From: Lachnospiraceae bacterium
Lineage (GTDB): Bacteria > Bacillota > Clostridia > Lachnospirales > Lachnospiraceae
DNA length: 64,000 bases
Assembly: GCA_017460885.1 (NCBI GenBank)
Contig: JAFUAB010000046.1
Span: 1 to 64,000, forward strand
Direction: 5' to 3'
Each line of letters opens with the position of its first letter. Positions within the stretch are counted from its first letter, which is position 1. Positions 1-7,661 of this stretch are shown here, piece after piece. The position numbers and the translations under genes were made by a program. The notes under the pieces were generated by a model, which did no database searches, was not told the DNA's origin, and saw nothing but the letters and a program-made list of their open reading frames with translations.

Positions 1-1
1 T

Positions 2-991
2 ACGAAGTTCAGCAAGGTGAGCATCTTCAGTGATCTGAACCAACTGAGGGATATCTCGTTATCAGCTGAATATGCGGAGGTTTGTGGGATAACAGAGACA
101 GAGATCAGGGAAAACTTTGAACCTGAGATTCAGGCTATGGCTACAGCTTGTGATATAGACGAGGATGAGTGTCTTTTAGAGCTTAAAAAAATGTATGACG
201 GATATCACTTTCATCAGGGAGCGCAAGGGGTTTACAATCCATTTAGCCTGCTGAATGCTCTTATTGAGAAGGAATTCGGCATGTACTGGTTTTCTACCGG
301 CACGCCCACATTCCTTATAGATAAGCTGAAAGAAACCGGATTTGACGCAAAAGAGTTTACAACAGATGATTACTATGAAGAGGAGTCTTCTCTGACGGAT
401 TATCGGATAGATAATGAGAATCCGGTGCCACTGTTTTATCAGACAGGGTATCTTACGATCAAGGGGTATGATGCCGAGTTTAGAAGCTATGCGTTAGGCT
501 ATCCCAATGAAGAGGTGCGGTACGGATTCTTAAAGAGCCTTGCACCGTATTACCTGTGTGCAGAGAAGACATCCAGACCATTGGATGTGAGAAATTTTGT
601 CAAGGATATAAGAAAAGGAGCCACTGACAGTCTGCGTGACCGCTTCACGGCTCTCTTTGCCAGACTTCCTTATCCAAATGATGAAAAGATAGTAGAACAG
701 AACTTCCAGAATGTTGTCTATATCGTATTTATGCTTTTGGGGCAATATACGCAGACAGAAGTCCACAGTGCGAAGGGCAGAGCGGACTGTATTGTGGAGA
801 CAGATGATTATGTATATGTCTTTGAGTTCAAGAGGGATTCCTCAGCTGACGAGGCCATAAAACAGATCGAAGATATGGGATATGCAAGCCCCTATGTGGC
901 AGACAAGAGGAAGCTTATCAAGATAGGTGCCAATTTCGATTCAAAAGAGAGGAATCTTGATGGTTGGAAGGTTGTTACGGGTGAAGAGTGA
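2..991 (+). CDS. DUF1703-type AAA-ATPase-like / PD-(D/E)XK nuclease protein, 5' truncated by window
   Basis: The reading frame is open from base 2, and TKFSKVSIFSDLN is typical internal sequence of the AAA-ATPase-like DUF1703 family, so the true start lies before the window and the GTG at 17 is only an internal codon. The N-terminal ATPase part is therefore missing here. The last 80 residues form the PD-(D/E)XK nuclease-like domain: GRADCIV supplies the Asp and VFEFK supplies the E-x-K pair. Members are abundant, often multicopy, in gut anaerobes; their physiological role is not established. It is the first item of a stretch full of gene remnants. This copy looks intact as far as it can be seen. 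Confidence 0.85.
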   Translation, partial: TKFSKVSIFSDLNQLRDISLSAEYAEVCGITETEIRENFEPEIQAMATACDIDEDECLLELKKMYDGYHFHQGAQGVYNPFSLLNALIEKEFGMYWFSTGTPTFLIDKLKETGFDAKEFTTDDYYEEESSLTDYRIDNENPVPLFYQTGYLTIKGYDAEFRSYALGYPNEEVRYGFLKSLAPYYLCAEKTSRPLDVRNFVKDIRKGATDSLRDRFTALFARLPYPNDEKIVEQNFQNVVYIVFMLLGQYTQTEVHSAKGRADCIVETDDYVYVFEFKRDSSADEAIKQIEDMGYASPYVADKRKLIKIGANFDSKERNLDGWKVVTGEE

Positions 992-1129
992 CCAAATTAA
1001 AGAGGACGGATGGATTTGCCGGTAATAGAGGAGTAAGATTGCGGCTATTATTACGGAGTTCATTTGAACATTTCTGTGCTTGTCTTAAGCGAAAAAGATA
1101 GGACATTGCTCGAGTTTGATACAAAATGT

Positions 1130-1417
1130 ACTCGTGTAGTAAAGTGTACCCCCATGTCAAGGACATTTTGAAATTGGAGTTGACCTAATTCCAGAAGGTC
1201 ATATGCCCTGGGGATTCTCTCCCTTATCTTCAACGGATTTCTCCGTATCAGTCTTTTTCTTCCCAAGCTTTTCAGGACTTTTCTCTATCACCGGAGGCTT
1301 AGGCGGATTCTTTACCGGAAGCGGATATACGCCGGTCGTAACAAAATCATAATACTCGTTCGGTGAAAGCTTGCATAACTCCCATACATATCTTTCGTTG
1401 TTATAGTAATCCATGTA
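1130..1417 (-). pseudogene. IS3-family transposase remnant (C-terminal tail and 3' end)
   Basis: The minus-strand frame 1414-1199 reads MDYYNNERYVWELCKLSPNEY, the catalytic-core end of an IS3/IS150-type OrfB transposase, where YYNNER and the L-S-P-x-E-Y pattern are family hallmarks. A charged Lys/Pro/Glu-rich tail of about 40 residues follows. Codons upstream of 1417 no longer match a transposase, so everything with the DDE residues is missing. Non-coding sequence down to about 1130 resembles the end of such an element by eye (a short motif around TGTCCTTGACATGGGG), which is a weak call. What is seen is a tail only; it cannot encode an active enzyme. Confidence 0.7.
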
Positions 1418-1879
1418 CAGGAGACATTTCCTGCTCCCCGGTAACTGGATAGACGTATGCAGACAGAACGATATAGATGTTATACTCCCGGTACCGCTGT
1501 ATGTGAATCCCAGCGTAGCAGAGAACTACCGTGAAAGACACACGGCATCGGACTGGGATTATCTGATGGAGTATTTTAAGAATAACCTGCCGGATGAGTA
1601 TGATGATATCGTAAGGATTCTTGGAGGCAACCTTTACAGCCCTGTAACATGATCATCGCCAGGCATGAGGTTCTGGATGAACTGTGCAGCTGGATGTTTC
1701 CTATTATCTTTGATGTCTATAAGCATGGTGAGGAAATCGGACTTGAGCGCACTCCATACCAGAGCAGATACCCCGGTTTCATCTCAGAACGGCTTATAAC
1801 CTATTATTTCGAGAGCCGGAGGGACAGGTATAAGGTGGTGTACTGTAATAAGATTTTTCTGAAGCGAAGGATCGAGTGA
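1413..1879 (+). pseudogene. DUF4422 glycosyltransferase fragment, truncated and frameshifted
   Basis: Two adjoining frames (1413-1652 and 1649-1879) together give a continuous DUF4422-like protein end: YRRHF at the start, then YDIILP-like, MIIARHEVLDELCSWMF and a C-terminal GFISERLITYYFE block. DUF4422 proteins are found in capsule and exopolysaccharide loci, probably as glycosyltransferases. The frame changes around 1641-1643, between NLYSP and CNMIIA. The N-terminal part before the conserved His-Tyr-Arg-Arg motif is missing, and the sequence there abuts the IS3 tail on the other strand. Truncation plus frameshift make this a pseudogene. The family call rests on motif recall and not on a search. 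Confidence 0.65.
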
Positions 1880-1934
1880 TCCTTGACTCTTGTGTGGCAA
1901 AATGCTATCATTTTGCTAACAGGAGGTGAAACAC

Positions 1935-2168
1935 ATGAAGCAAGCGGTAACAAGAGTAGAAGATAAAGAGTATGATTTGTTTCAGGAAACAGCTGCGAAT
2001 ATAGGAACGACCACGGCAGATGCTCTCCGTATGTTTATTTACGCCTTTAATGATCATCACGGATTCCCTTATCCGGTTCAGAGCCGCAGGATGCAGGTAG
2101 AACCTTTTGAGACCGAGAAAGAGGCTACAGACTTTGCAACAAATCTGGCGATGGAGACGATAAAATGA
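1935..2168 (+). CDS. RelB/DinJ-family antitoxin-like ribbon-helix-helix protein
   Basis: A 77-residue protein starts at ATG 1935, eight bases after a strong AGGAGG site (1921-1926); the GTG at 1926 overlaps that site and is not the start. DKEYDLFQETAANIGTTTADALRMFIYAF is the DinJ/RelB pattern: a short beta strand, then two helices of a ribbon-helix-helix dimer, with the usual T-x-x-D-A-L-R-M-F core, followed by FPYPV. DinJ proteins repress their own operon and neutralise a YafQ/RelE RNase. No YafQ/RelE-like toxin follows. The next gene begins 13 bases downstream and encodes an unrelated acidic protein. Confidence 0.72.
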   Translation: MKQAVTRVEDKEYDLFQETAANIGTTTADALRMFIYAFNDHHGFPYPVQSRRMQVEPFETEKEATDFATNLAMETIK

Positions 2169-2181
2169 AGCGTGGAGAGAT

Positions 2182-2907
2182 ATGGACAATATGAACGATG
2201 TGGTTGAATTCCTGAAAGATTATATTTGGAAGAACGGATTTGAAAAGCTTTCTGATGATCCATTTACTGTTTATAAGGCTATGGTAAAGAGCAGTGATGG
2301 TGACATTGATTTTAAGACTGCACGGCTTGTGTTGGTTACCTTGATGTCAAAAACACATGAGATGGCAAGGAAGGGAGCTTCGACCGATGAGATAGTTTCT
2401 CATATCCAGTCCGAGCATTGCCTGAATAAGAAGACCGCAAAAGATATAGCCTCCATGTATATGGGACTTTTTAATGATGAGAACAAGAAGTCATGGAAGG
2501 AAGCAAAAGATGCTGGATTCGAGAAATTCTGTGAATTCGAGTGGACTATAGAGTGGGATGGAAGATGTGATTGGCATACAAAGCATGGAGGAAGCTATCC
2601 CTGTATTGCCGATGCAAGTCTCACTTTTGCTGTAGGGGATAAACAGAAGCTGCATAGCCATCTGAAATCAGAATTAAAAGCGAACCCCTTTTTGTCAGAA
2701 GATGACATATACGGAATTCTTTTGAAACAGATTGAAGACGATTTAGATAGGGATATGCAAGAGTATTGTGACGCAGATGATTACTATGAGCCATATTGGG
2801 AAGAATTTGTTGGCAATGGAACATACGAATCAGAAGCCAAATGGAAGTCATGGGGATTGGAGATAGTTGAATTTACCGGCTCAGGGGATATAGATTTTGA
2901 ACCGTAA
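2182..2907 (+). CDS. Unknown 241-aa acidic protein next to DinJ-like antitoxin
   Basis: The protein is not recognised. It starts at ATG 2182 behind a GGAGAG site. The first 110 residues look all-helical (NDVVEFLKDYIWKNG, KTHEMARKGAS, KKTAKDIASMYMGLF). The middle has EWTIEWDGRCDWHTKHGG and a His/Lys-rich patch, and the C-terminal part is strongly acidic with many aromatic residues (DADDYYEPYWEEF). There is no signal peptide or membrane segment. Placement 13 bases after an antitoxin-like gene suggests co-transcription. It could be the partner of that antitoxin or an unrelated cargo gene; the sequence does not decide. Confidence 0.6.
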   Translation: MDNMNDVVEFLKDYIWKNGFEKLSDDPFTVYKAMVKSSDGDIDFKTARLVLVTLMSKTHEMARKGASTDEIVSHIQSEHCLNKKTAKDIASMYMGLFNDENKKSWKEAKDAGFEKFCEFEWTIEWDGRCDWHTKHGGSYPCIADASLTFAVGDKQKLHSHLKSELKANPFLSEDDIYGILLKQIEDDLDRDMQEYCDADDYYEPYWEEFVGNGTYESEAKWKSWGLEIVEFTGSGDIDFEP

Positions 2908-3063
2908 TTTTACAAACTGCGGTTATACATCAAACGTTGTCTGCCGATGACATTAAGATAGAAATAGTAGGACTACATCAGAGATGAAGGCAGGGCGTGA
3001 CAGAATGATGTGATTAGATCATAGCGTCCTATCATGATATTTGGCATTTTGGGAGGTGATAGC

Positions 3064-3237
3064 ATGATTACCTATGAAGATAAGAAATTCGACACATGGG
3101 ATGATGTTGTTAGGCAGTACCCTGCCATGTGGGTGGTTTTTGATAAGGCGAATCTCGCACCCTCCTGCCGAACAGTGAGGCTCGGAGGCAATCCATGTTT
3201 GACATCACCGACATTTTGCCATATCATTAGAGCATGA
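3064..3237 (+). pseudogene. Small unknown protein, probably truncated
   Basis: ATG 3064 follows a GGGAGGTGAT site. The first 35 residues (ITYEDKKFDTWDDVVRQYPAM then WVVFDKANL) read like a normal small soluble protein. From about residue 38 the sequence becomes Cys/Arg/Pro-rich and low in coding character (APSCRTVRLGGNPC), which suggests a deletion or frameshift has replaced the original end. I do not know the family. It overlaps the next gene's start by four bases. Confidence 0.35.
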
Positions 3238-3431
3238 AATTGACATATGATCCTTTGTGGAACACATTAAAAAGCAGAGAAATGAAGAAAACAGACCTGT
3301 GTGATATGGCTGGACTTTCAAGAAGTACATTGGCCAAGATGGGTAAGGAAGAGTATGTGGCTCTGGAAGTAGTGGAAAGAATTTGCAATGGCTTATCCTG
3401 CCGTATACAGGATGTGGTTGAGGTCAGGTAG
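3234..3431 (+). CDS. Small XRE/Cro-type HTH regulator (YozG-like)
   Basis: This 65-residue protein is essentially one Cro/C1-type helix-turn-helix. The order MKLTYDPLWNTLKSREMKKTD, then LCDMAGLSRSTLAKMGK, then VVERICNGLSCRIQDVVEV matches the stand-alone HTH family common in Lachnospiraceae accessory DNA, where the final helix ends in D-I/V-x-E. There is no additional sensing domain. Such proteins usually regulate a nearby mobile or toxin gene, but no target can be named here. Length and ends match the family, so it looks intact among decayed neighbours. Confidence 0.75.
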   Translation: MKLTYDPLWNTLKSREMKKTDLCDMAGLSRSTLAKMGKEEYVALEVVERICNGLSCRIQDVVEVR

Positions 3432-3446
3432 TGAAAGATAAGCGGC

Positions 3447-3659
3447 ATGAAGAGTTTAAAAATTTCAAAGAAAGAGGCTGCAAAAGTGACGCATGACATC
3501 AACAATGTGTGGCATGAGAGGTTTCGGAATGTAGAGATCGGTTATATCGATACCCACTCTCACAAAGTAAACAGCCCATCGTATATGTATGTTTTCCGAA
3601 ACTACGGATTTAACAAATACGAATTCATCGGCAAGTACCCGACTGCTGATAGGAGGTAA
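3447..3659 (+). CDS. Unknown 70-aa protein
   Basis: A short basic protein begins 15 bases after the XRE gene. It has a helical start (KSLKISKKEAAKVTHDINN), then a His/Tyr-rich segment (EIGYIDTHSHKVNS) and an aromatic end (YVFRNYGFNKYEFIGKY). No family is recognised. Its stop codon overlaps the AGGAGG site of the next gene, which supports co-transcription. It could be a real small gene or the tail of a decayed longer one. Confidence 0.4.
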   Translation: MKSLKISKKEAAKVTHDINNVWHERFRNVEIGYIDTHSHKVNSPSYMYVFRNYGFNKYEFIGKYPTADRR

Positions 3660-3663
3660 TGAA

Positions 3664-3948
3664 ATGAATATGAAAGAAAAGCTGGCATCTTTGCCTTACA
3701 GTTATGATGATTTCGTAAGATTTACAATGCAGTGCATTGAGCAGGAGGATGGAGTTAGGGAAGCGATTGATAATCAATTTCGAATGAAGCCGGATTCTGA
3801 CACAAATGATATTACTAAGGTGTTGGTGAATTTTCTTGGTTTGGGTGAACCACTTGAACTTGTGGATGACGATGAAGAAGGAATGTCTTATGCAGAGCCT
3901 GTGAGAAGTGTTGCGATGTCAGGAGGTGCGACCAGAGTAGCATACTAA
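3664..3948 (+). CDS. Unknown 94-aa acidic protein
   Basis: The start is ATG 3664, set by a strong AGGAGGT site at 3652-3658; in-frame codons further upstream belong to the preceding gene's region. The protein starts MNMKEKLASLPYSYDDFVRFTM, has a predicted helical first half and a very acidic centre (LELVDDDEEGMSY), and ends in a flexible Gly/Ser stretch. No family is recognised. It is the last plus-strand gene of a small cluster (3234-3948) and converges on the minus-strand ORF ending at 3950. Confidence 0.5.
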   Translation: MNMKEKLASLPYSYDDFVRFTMQCIEQEDGVREAIDNQFRMKPDSDTNDITKVLVNFLGLGEPLELVDDDEEGMSYAEPVRSVAMSGGATRVAY

Positions 3949-3949
3949 A

Positions 3950-4207
3950 TCACTTCCTCCTCTTCTTACTCTCCCAGTAAGCTTCCTGCAGAGCCTGCAT
4001 GACGGAGTCCATCTCGTTTTCGTCCATCTCATCGCTGCTCCACATGGCTTTCAACTCATATACGATGAGCATCGCCTGACCTGGACCGCTGTGTTTGTAG
4101 TGCCCGGTGGGGCGTAAGATGAAGGTGGCGCTGGCGTCTGTCAGCACTTCTTCACTGATGCCGAGAGCGGTGGATAAAGATTTGTAGGTGGATCTCTTTT
4201 TCGGCAT
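3950..4207 (-). CDS. Unknown 85-aa protein
   Basis: The minus-strand ORF begins MPKKRSTYKSLSTALGISEEV and ends in a basic ESKKRRK tail. An in-frame stop lies 15 bases before the ATG, so it is not an obvious 3' remnant, but there is no good ribosome binding site. The centre (FILRPTGHYKHSGPGQAMLIVYEL) and an acidic helix (SSDEMDENEMDSVMQALQEAYW) look protein-like. No family is recognised. It is convergent with the gene ending at 3948. Confidence 0.35.
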   Translation of the reverse strand: MPKKRSTYKSLSTALGISEEVLTDASATFILRPTGHYKHSGPGQAMLIVYELKAMWSSDEMDENEMDSVMQALQEAYWESKKRRK

Positions 4208-4264
4208 CCGATAGCCGAGTCAACATCTGCCGGTTGAAACCCGGGCATGTGTCTATCCTCTGTT

Positions 4265-4694
4265 GAGTTATACAAGGCACTGCATTCGGAAGACCAGGAC
4301 ATCAGGCGTGAAGATATTATACTGATGACACTTCATAAGCCAGTATGTCCGCTTCTGCCGTGTGTTCGATGAACAGGTAAAGATTCACGGGAAGACGCTG
4401 AAGGCAGTGGAAGAAACCATACGTATCTGCAAGGATGAGAAAGTTCTTGAAGAATATCTTGAAAGACAGAGAGAGGAGGTCATAGATATTATGACGACTT
4501 TGTTTGATCAGGAAACAATAATGAAAAACCATGATTCTACGGTCAGGAGAGAAGAGCGGAAAGATGTGACTGGTCTGATGAACTATTTATTAAGTAACGG
4601 CAGGAACGATGATGCATTGAAAGCCTCAACGGACGAGACCTTCTTAAATAAGCTCCTCGCAGAATTCCGTGGCGGGGTGATGGTTGCGAAGTAA
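4265..4694 (+). pseudogene. Rpn/PD-(D/E)XK putative transposase-nuclease, internally deleted
   Basis: The first frame (4265-about 4350) gives ELYKALHSEDQDIRREDIIL, like the N-terminal region of the Rpn family (recombination-promoting nuclease / putative transposase). After about 4356 a different frame gives VFDEQVKIHGKTLKAVEETI followed by CKDEKVLEEYLERQREEVIDI, the usual C-terminal region. The catalytic PD-(D/E)XK core of roughly 150 residues between these parts is absent. The change of frame at the junction confirms that this is a dead copy created by internal deletion. The family identification is from motif memory. Confidence 0.55.
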
Positions 4695-4781
4695 AGACAC
4701 AAATCTGCATAATGAGGAATGGACAGCCCGATGGTGACCACAAAAGCGGTTTGTGGCTATCTGCGGGTTGTTGTTTGTTGA

Positions 4782-4907
4782 GGTAGACAAAATCTTGAGG
4801 CACTTAAATCCTTACTCCCAGAATATGAGGGCAAGGTTCGCTGCATTTATATCGATCCGCCGTATAACACAGGGAATGAGGGATGGGTTTATAACGATAA
4901 TGTGAAT
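4782..4907 (+). pseudogene. Adenine-specific DNA methyltransferase shard (type III Mod-like)
   Basis: After an in-frame stop at 4779, 42 codons read RQNLEALKSLLPEYEG, then KVRCIYIDPPYNTGNEGWVY. N-L-E-A-L and D-P-P-Y-N-T-G are the adjacent motifs of N6-adenine methyltransferases of the beta class, as in type III Mod subunits; DPPY is the catalytic motif IV. The next expected residues (N-S-P-E-I and onward) are lost after NDNVN at about 4907, where the frame runs on into an unrelated ORF. This shard cannot be functional on its own. It shows that a restriction-modification gene once existed here. Confidence 0.7.
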
Positions 4908-5177
4908 GACTCAATAGAGGATGATTACGGCGAAGTTGAGTACAAAGGATTGAATCTTCCGTACTATCCAGGAACTGATTTTTACTACTGTGATTATGAT
5001 GGTTTCATGGGAAGGTGGGAGATCTTTGAGGAATATTACACATATGTTTTCTTTGATATGAATGGCGAGGTCAGTGTCGGTGATGGGGATAGTGAATGCA
5101 CAATGATAGGAAAGCATGTTGATCCCTGTTTTGATACACCGAGGAAGGCAAGGGCATATGTAAGGTCACAGTCGTAA
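4902..5177 (+). CDS. Unknown acidic ORF fused in frame to the methyltransferase shard
   Basis: From about 4905 the same open frame continues for 90 residues of acidic, aromatic-rich sequence (YYPGTDFYYCDYDGFMGRWE and YYTYVFFDMNGEVSVGDGDS) ending ARAYVRSQS. Composition and alternating hydrophobic pattern look like a small beta-rich protein. There is no ribosome binding site at the GTG 4902, so it may be the 3' part of a gene whose beginning was replaced by the methyltransferase piece. No family is recognised. Confidence 0.35.
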   Translation: MNDSIEDDYGEVEYKGLNLPYYPGTDFYYCDYDGFMGRWEIFEEYYTYVFFDMNGEVSVGDGDSECTMIGKHVDPCFDTPRKARAYVRSQS

Positions 5178-5468
5178 CCTTCTATAATGAAACGCTTGTA
5201 GCAGCGGATCTGCCGATCATAGAATACAGACAGAAAACATCGGCATGGAGACCTTTGACTTCGACGAATACATCCGTAAGAACAACGGCAACAATAACCT
5301 GGACAACTATTGGGTGAGATTCGACGGCTTCGGAGCGAGGGAGTTTAAGGAATTGTGATATACTGTTTTTTGTGGCGCTATTGACACCGGTTCACGGATG
5401 CGATCAGTTAACGTATAGTGCCGTAAAATGAGGATTGATCAATATTTCCTTATAGTTATGATTTGATT
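5171..5468. other. Intergenic remnant region before pseG
   Basis: This stretch carries short coding-like remnants but no supportable gene. One frame gives NETLVAADLPIIEYRQ; a shifted frame at 5245-5358 gives a 37-residue ORF starting METFDFDEYIRKNNG and ending REFKEL. The frame change at about 5233 suggests a decayed gene end. From 5359 to 5468 no terminator is evident, and no promoter with good spacing was found (TTGACA at 5381 has no -10 at 16-18 bp). Confidence 0.4.
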
Positions 5469-6620
5469 ATGGTAAAAAAGATCGCGATTCGCGTAGATAC
5501 AAATGAAAAGATAGCGACGGGTCACGTACAAAGGTGTATGGTCGTGGCAAACAGCATTATCCGGATGGGCGCAGAGGCTGTGCTTGTATCAGCGGATGAG
5601 GGCGTTGTGCCTTTCGCGCACGGACATAAGATCCGTGTTCATGTTCTGGGCACTGACTGGTCCGATATGCGATCCGAGATTGACGTACTGATCGAATATC
5701 TGAGATCGGAAGGCATAGTTGCCATGCTGGTGGACAGCTATAGTGTGACTGTCGGGTATTTTGACAGGCTGAGGAAGGCCGGGATTCGTGTGGCATACAT
5801 GGATGATCTCTGCGAAAAGGCTTATCCTGTGGATGCGGTGATCAACTATTGTCCGGCTGCAATTTCGATGGGATACGAGCGCCTGTATGGGCAAAATCCA
5901 ACAGTAGGTGACTTTAATTGCTCTGCCGAGGCTCCGGACGGAACCGAGCTATATCTTGGATCGGCATATATTCCTATCAGGGAGCAGTTTATCAAACACC
6001 GTATCGAAACAGATCGTGATGAGAGCGATAATTCCGGTCCATATAAAGGCATACTGGTGACAACAGGCGGTTCGGACAGCCTTGGACTGACAGAAATCAT
6101 AGTTCGCAGTATAGTGGATACTCCGGGATTTGATAAGGTGCACATCCTTGCCGGCAGATATTATAATCCATCCGAATATATATTAAATGCAGTGGAGTCC
6201 GGACGTGTCCTGCTTCATCAGAATGTTTCGGATGTGGCTTATGTGATGTCATTATGCCGTGTGGCGGTTTCTTCTGCGGGCAGCACGCTGTATGAGCTCA
6301 GCGCCATGGGCATTCCGACGATCACATTTACAATTGCGGATAATCAGATGTCCAACGCAAGGTTTTTCGCAGGCATTTCGTCTGATGGGGATCCGGCAGC
6401 TGCCGGGGCAGGGACAGCCTTGCAAAGTGAAGCATGCTTAATGCCCTACGCCGGAGATTTCAGGACGAACTGTGACGGATGTTTGCGAAAGATTACCGCT
6501 TTTCTGCAGGAAATTTCGGCAATGACTGATGAGGAGCCGGACGAACGAAGCAGCATGCTTCGTTCGCTTGTGGACGGACACGGCGCGGATCGTATAGCGG
6601 AAGTGTTGCTGACCCTTTAA
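5469..6620 (+). CDS. pseG: PseG/SpsG-like UDP-sugar hydrolase (nucleotide-sugar cleaving GT-B enzyme)
   Basis: PseG removes UDP from UDP-2,4-diacetamido-trideoxy-L-altropyranose in CMP-pseudaminic acid synthesis. The 383-residue protein has the N-terminal GT-B motif RVDTNEKIATGHVQRC, in which the His of GHVQRC is the expected catalytic base. It has a central TTGGSDSLGLT loop and a C-terminal SSAGSTLYELSAMGIPTITF block that binds the nucleotide. I start at ATG 5469; the TTG at 5463 is an alternative and no strong ribosome site is seen. The next sugar gene of this pathway, pseF, lies 8.6 kb away. A role in legionaminic acid or another sugar is possible. Confidence 0.75.
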   Translation: MVKKIAIRVDTNEKIATGHVQRCMVVANSIIRMGAEAVLVSADEGVVPFAHGHKIRVHVLGTDWSDMRSEIDVLIEYLRSEGIVAMLVDSYSVTVGYFDRLRKAGIRVAYMDDLCEKAYPVDAVINYCPAAISMGYERLYGQNPTVGDFNCSAEAPDGTELYLGSAYIPIREQFIKHRIETDRDESDNSGPYKGILVTTGGSDSLGLTEIIVRSIVDTPGFDKVHILAGRYYNPSEYILNAVESGRVLLHQNVSDVAYVMSLCRVAVSSAGSTLYELSAMGIPTITFTIADNQMSNARFFAGISSDGDPAAAGAGTALQSEACLMPYAGDFRTNCDGCLRKITAFLQEISAMTDEEPDERSSMLRSLVDGHGADRIAEVLLTL

Positions 6621-6660
6621 TTGTTTTACCCTTTTCTGATAGGATAAAATAGTATATACT
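6621..6660 (+). promoter_or_regulatory. Putative dapF promoter(s) with very short leader
   Basis: TTGTTT (6621-6626) and TAAAAT (6645-6650) are separated by 18 bp. A second -10-like TATACT lies at 6655-6660, only nine bases before the dapF ATG at 6670. Either choice gives a leader of about 0-13 bases with no Shine-Dalgarno sequence. Confidence 0.4.
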
Positions 6661-6669
6661 TTTAATGTT

Positions 6670-7629
6670 ATGAACTTCACCAAGATGCATGGCTGCGGCA
6701 ATGACTATGTCTACATAGACGGCACCCGGATCCACATGGAGCCGGAGGATAAACCTGATTTCGTCAGGTTTGTTTCCGACAGGCATTTCGGGATCGGTGG
6801 CGATGGGGCGATTTTTATCAATCCTTCCGACGAAGCCGACTTCGAGATGGAGATGTGGAATGCGGACGGCACCAGATCCGAAATGTGCGGCAACGGCATC
6901 CGGTGTGTGGCTAAATATGTATATGACCATGGCCTGACCGACCGGACTGACGTCAGGATCATTTCCGGCGGCAGCGTAAAGGAGCTTCAGCTGACTCCGG
7001 GTGCTGACGGCCGGGTTGTAAAGGTTCGCGTAGATATGAGTGAGGCGATGCTGACGCCCTCTGAAGTGCCGGTGAGCATACCGGGATTTGAAGGGGACAG
7101 GGTCGTGTCGGTGCCGATCGGCGTGGATGCAGGTAAATTAAACGGACGCCCGGAGGGCATTGAGCCGGGAAAGTATGATCTGGCATTTGAGTCAGCAACA
7201 GAAAAGAAGAACAAATTAAGCATATCGATAACCGCCGTCTCAATGGGCAACCCCCACGCGGTCACCTACGTCAACGACGTATGGTCGGCTGACGTGCATG
7301 GATTGGGCCCCTTGATCGAGAACCATCCGGCTTTTCCTAATCGGGTGAATGCGGAATTTGTGCATGTGATTGACCGTTCTCATATAGATATGCGGGTATG
7401 GGAGCGTGGAACCGGAGAGACTCTGGCATGCGGAACGGGAGCCTGCGCCAGCGCTGTTGCTTCTATATTAAATGGTTATTGTGATGATGTGGTGGATGTT
7501 AAGCTGCCCGGTGGGGTTTTGACCATTGAGTGGGCCGGCGAGGGCTCGCACGTGTTCATGACCGGCCCCGCAACCGAAGTTTTTACCGGCTCCATCGATT
7601 ATGTCGGCAAATCAGAGAGGAAATATTGA
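6670..7629 (+). CDS. dapF: Diaminopimelate epimerase
   Basis: DapF interconverts LL- and meso-diaminopimelate for lysine and peptidoglycan synthesis. Both active-site cysteines are visible, in EMCGNGIRC and in TLACGTGACA, each at the start of a helix in the two mirror-image domains. FTKMHGCGNDYVYID at the start and MGNPHAVTYV in the centre are also conserved. At 319 residues it is somewhat longer than the usual 275, owing to an insert of about 40 residues (roughly 150-190, GDRVVSVPIGVDAGKLNGRP). It heads the run dapF-dapL-aspS-gatCAB. There is no visible ribosome binding site before ATG 6670. Confidence 0.95.
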   Translation: MNFTKMHGCGNDYVYIDGTRIHMEPEDKPDFVRFVSDRHFGIGGDGAIFINPSDEADFEMEMWNADGTRSEMCGNGIRCVAKYVYDHGLTDRTDVRIISGGSVKELQLTPGADGRVVKVRVDMSEAMLTPSEVPVSIPGFEGDRVVSVPIGVDAGKLNGRPEGIEPGKYDLAFESATEKKNKLSISITAVSMGNPHAVTYVNDVWSADVHGLGPLIENHPAFPNRVNAEFVHVIDRSHIDMRVWERGTGETLACGTGACASAVASILNGYCDDVVDVKLPGGVLTIEWAGEGSHVFMTGPATEVFTGSIDYVGKSERKY

Positions 7630-7661
7630 TATACAGGTTTAGTGAGAAGTGAGAAGAGTAT

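Noticed and set aside
5381-5419. Promoter TTGACA/TATAGT before pseG
   Set aside because: The spacer would be 27 bp, far from the 16-18 bp required.
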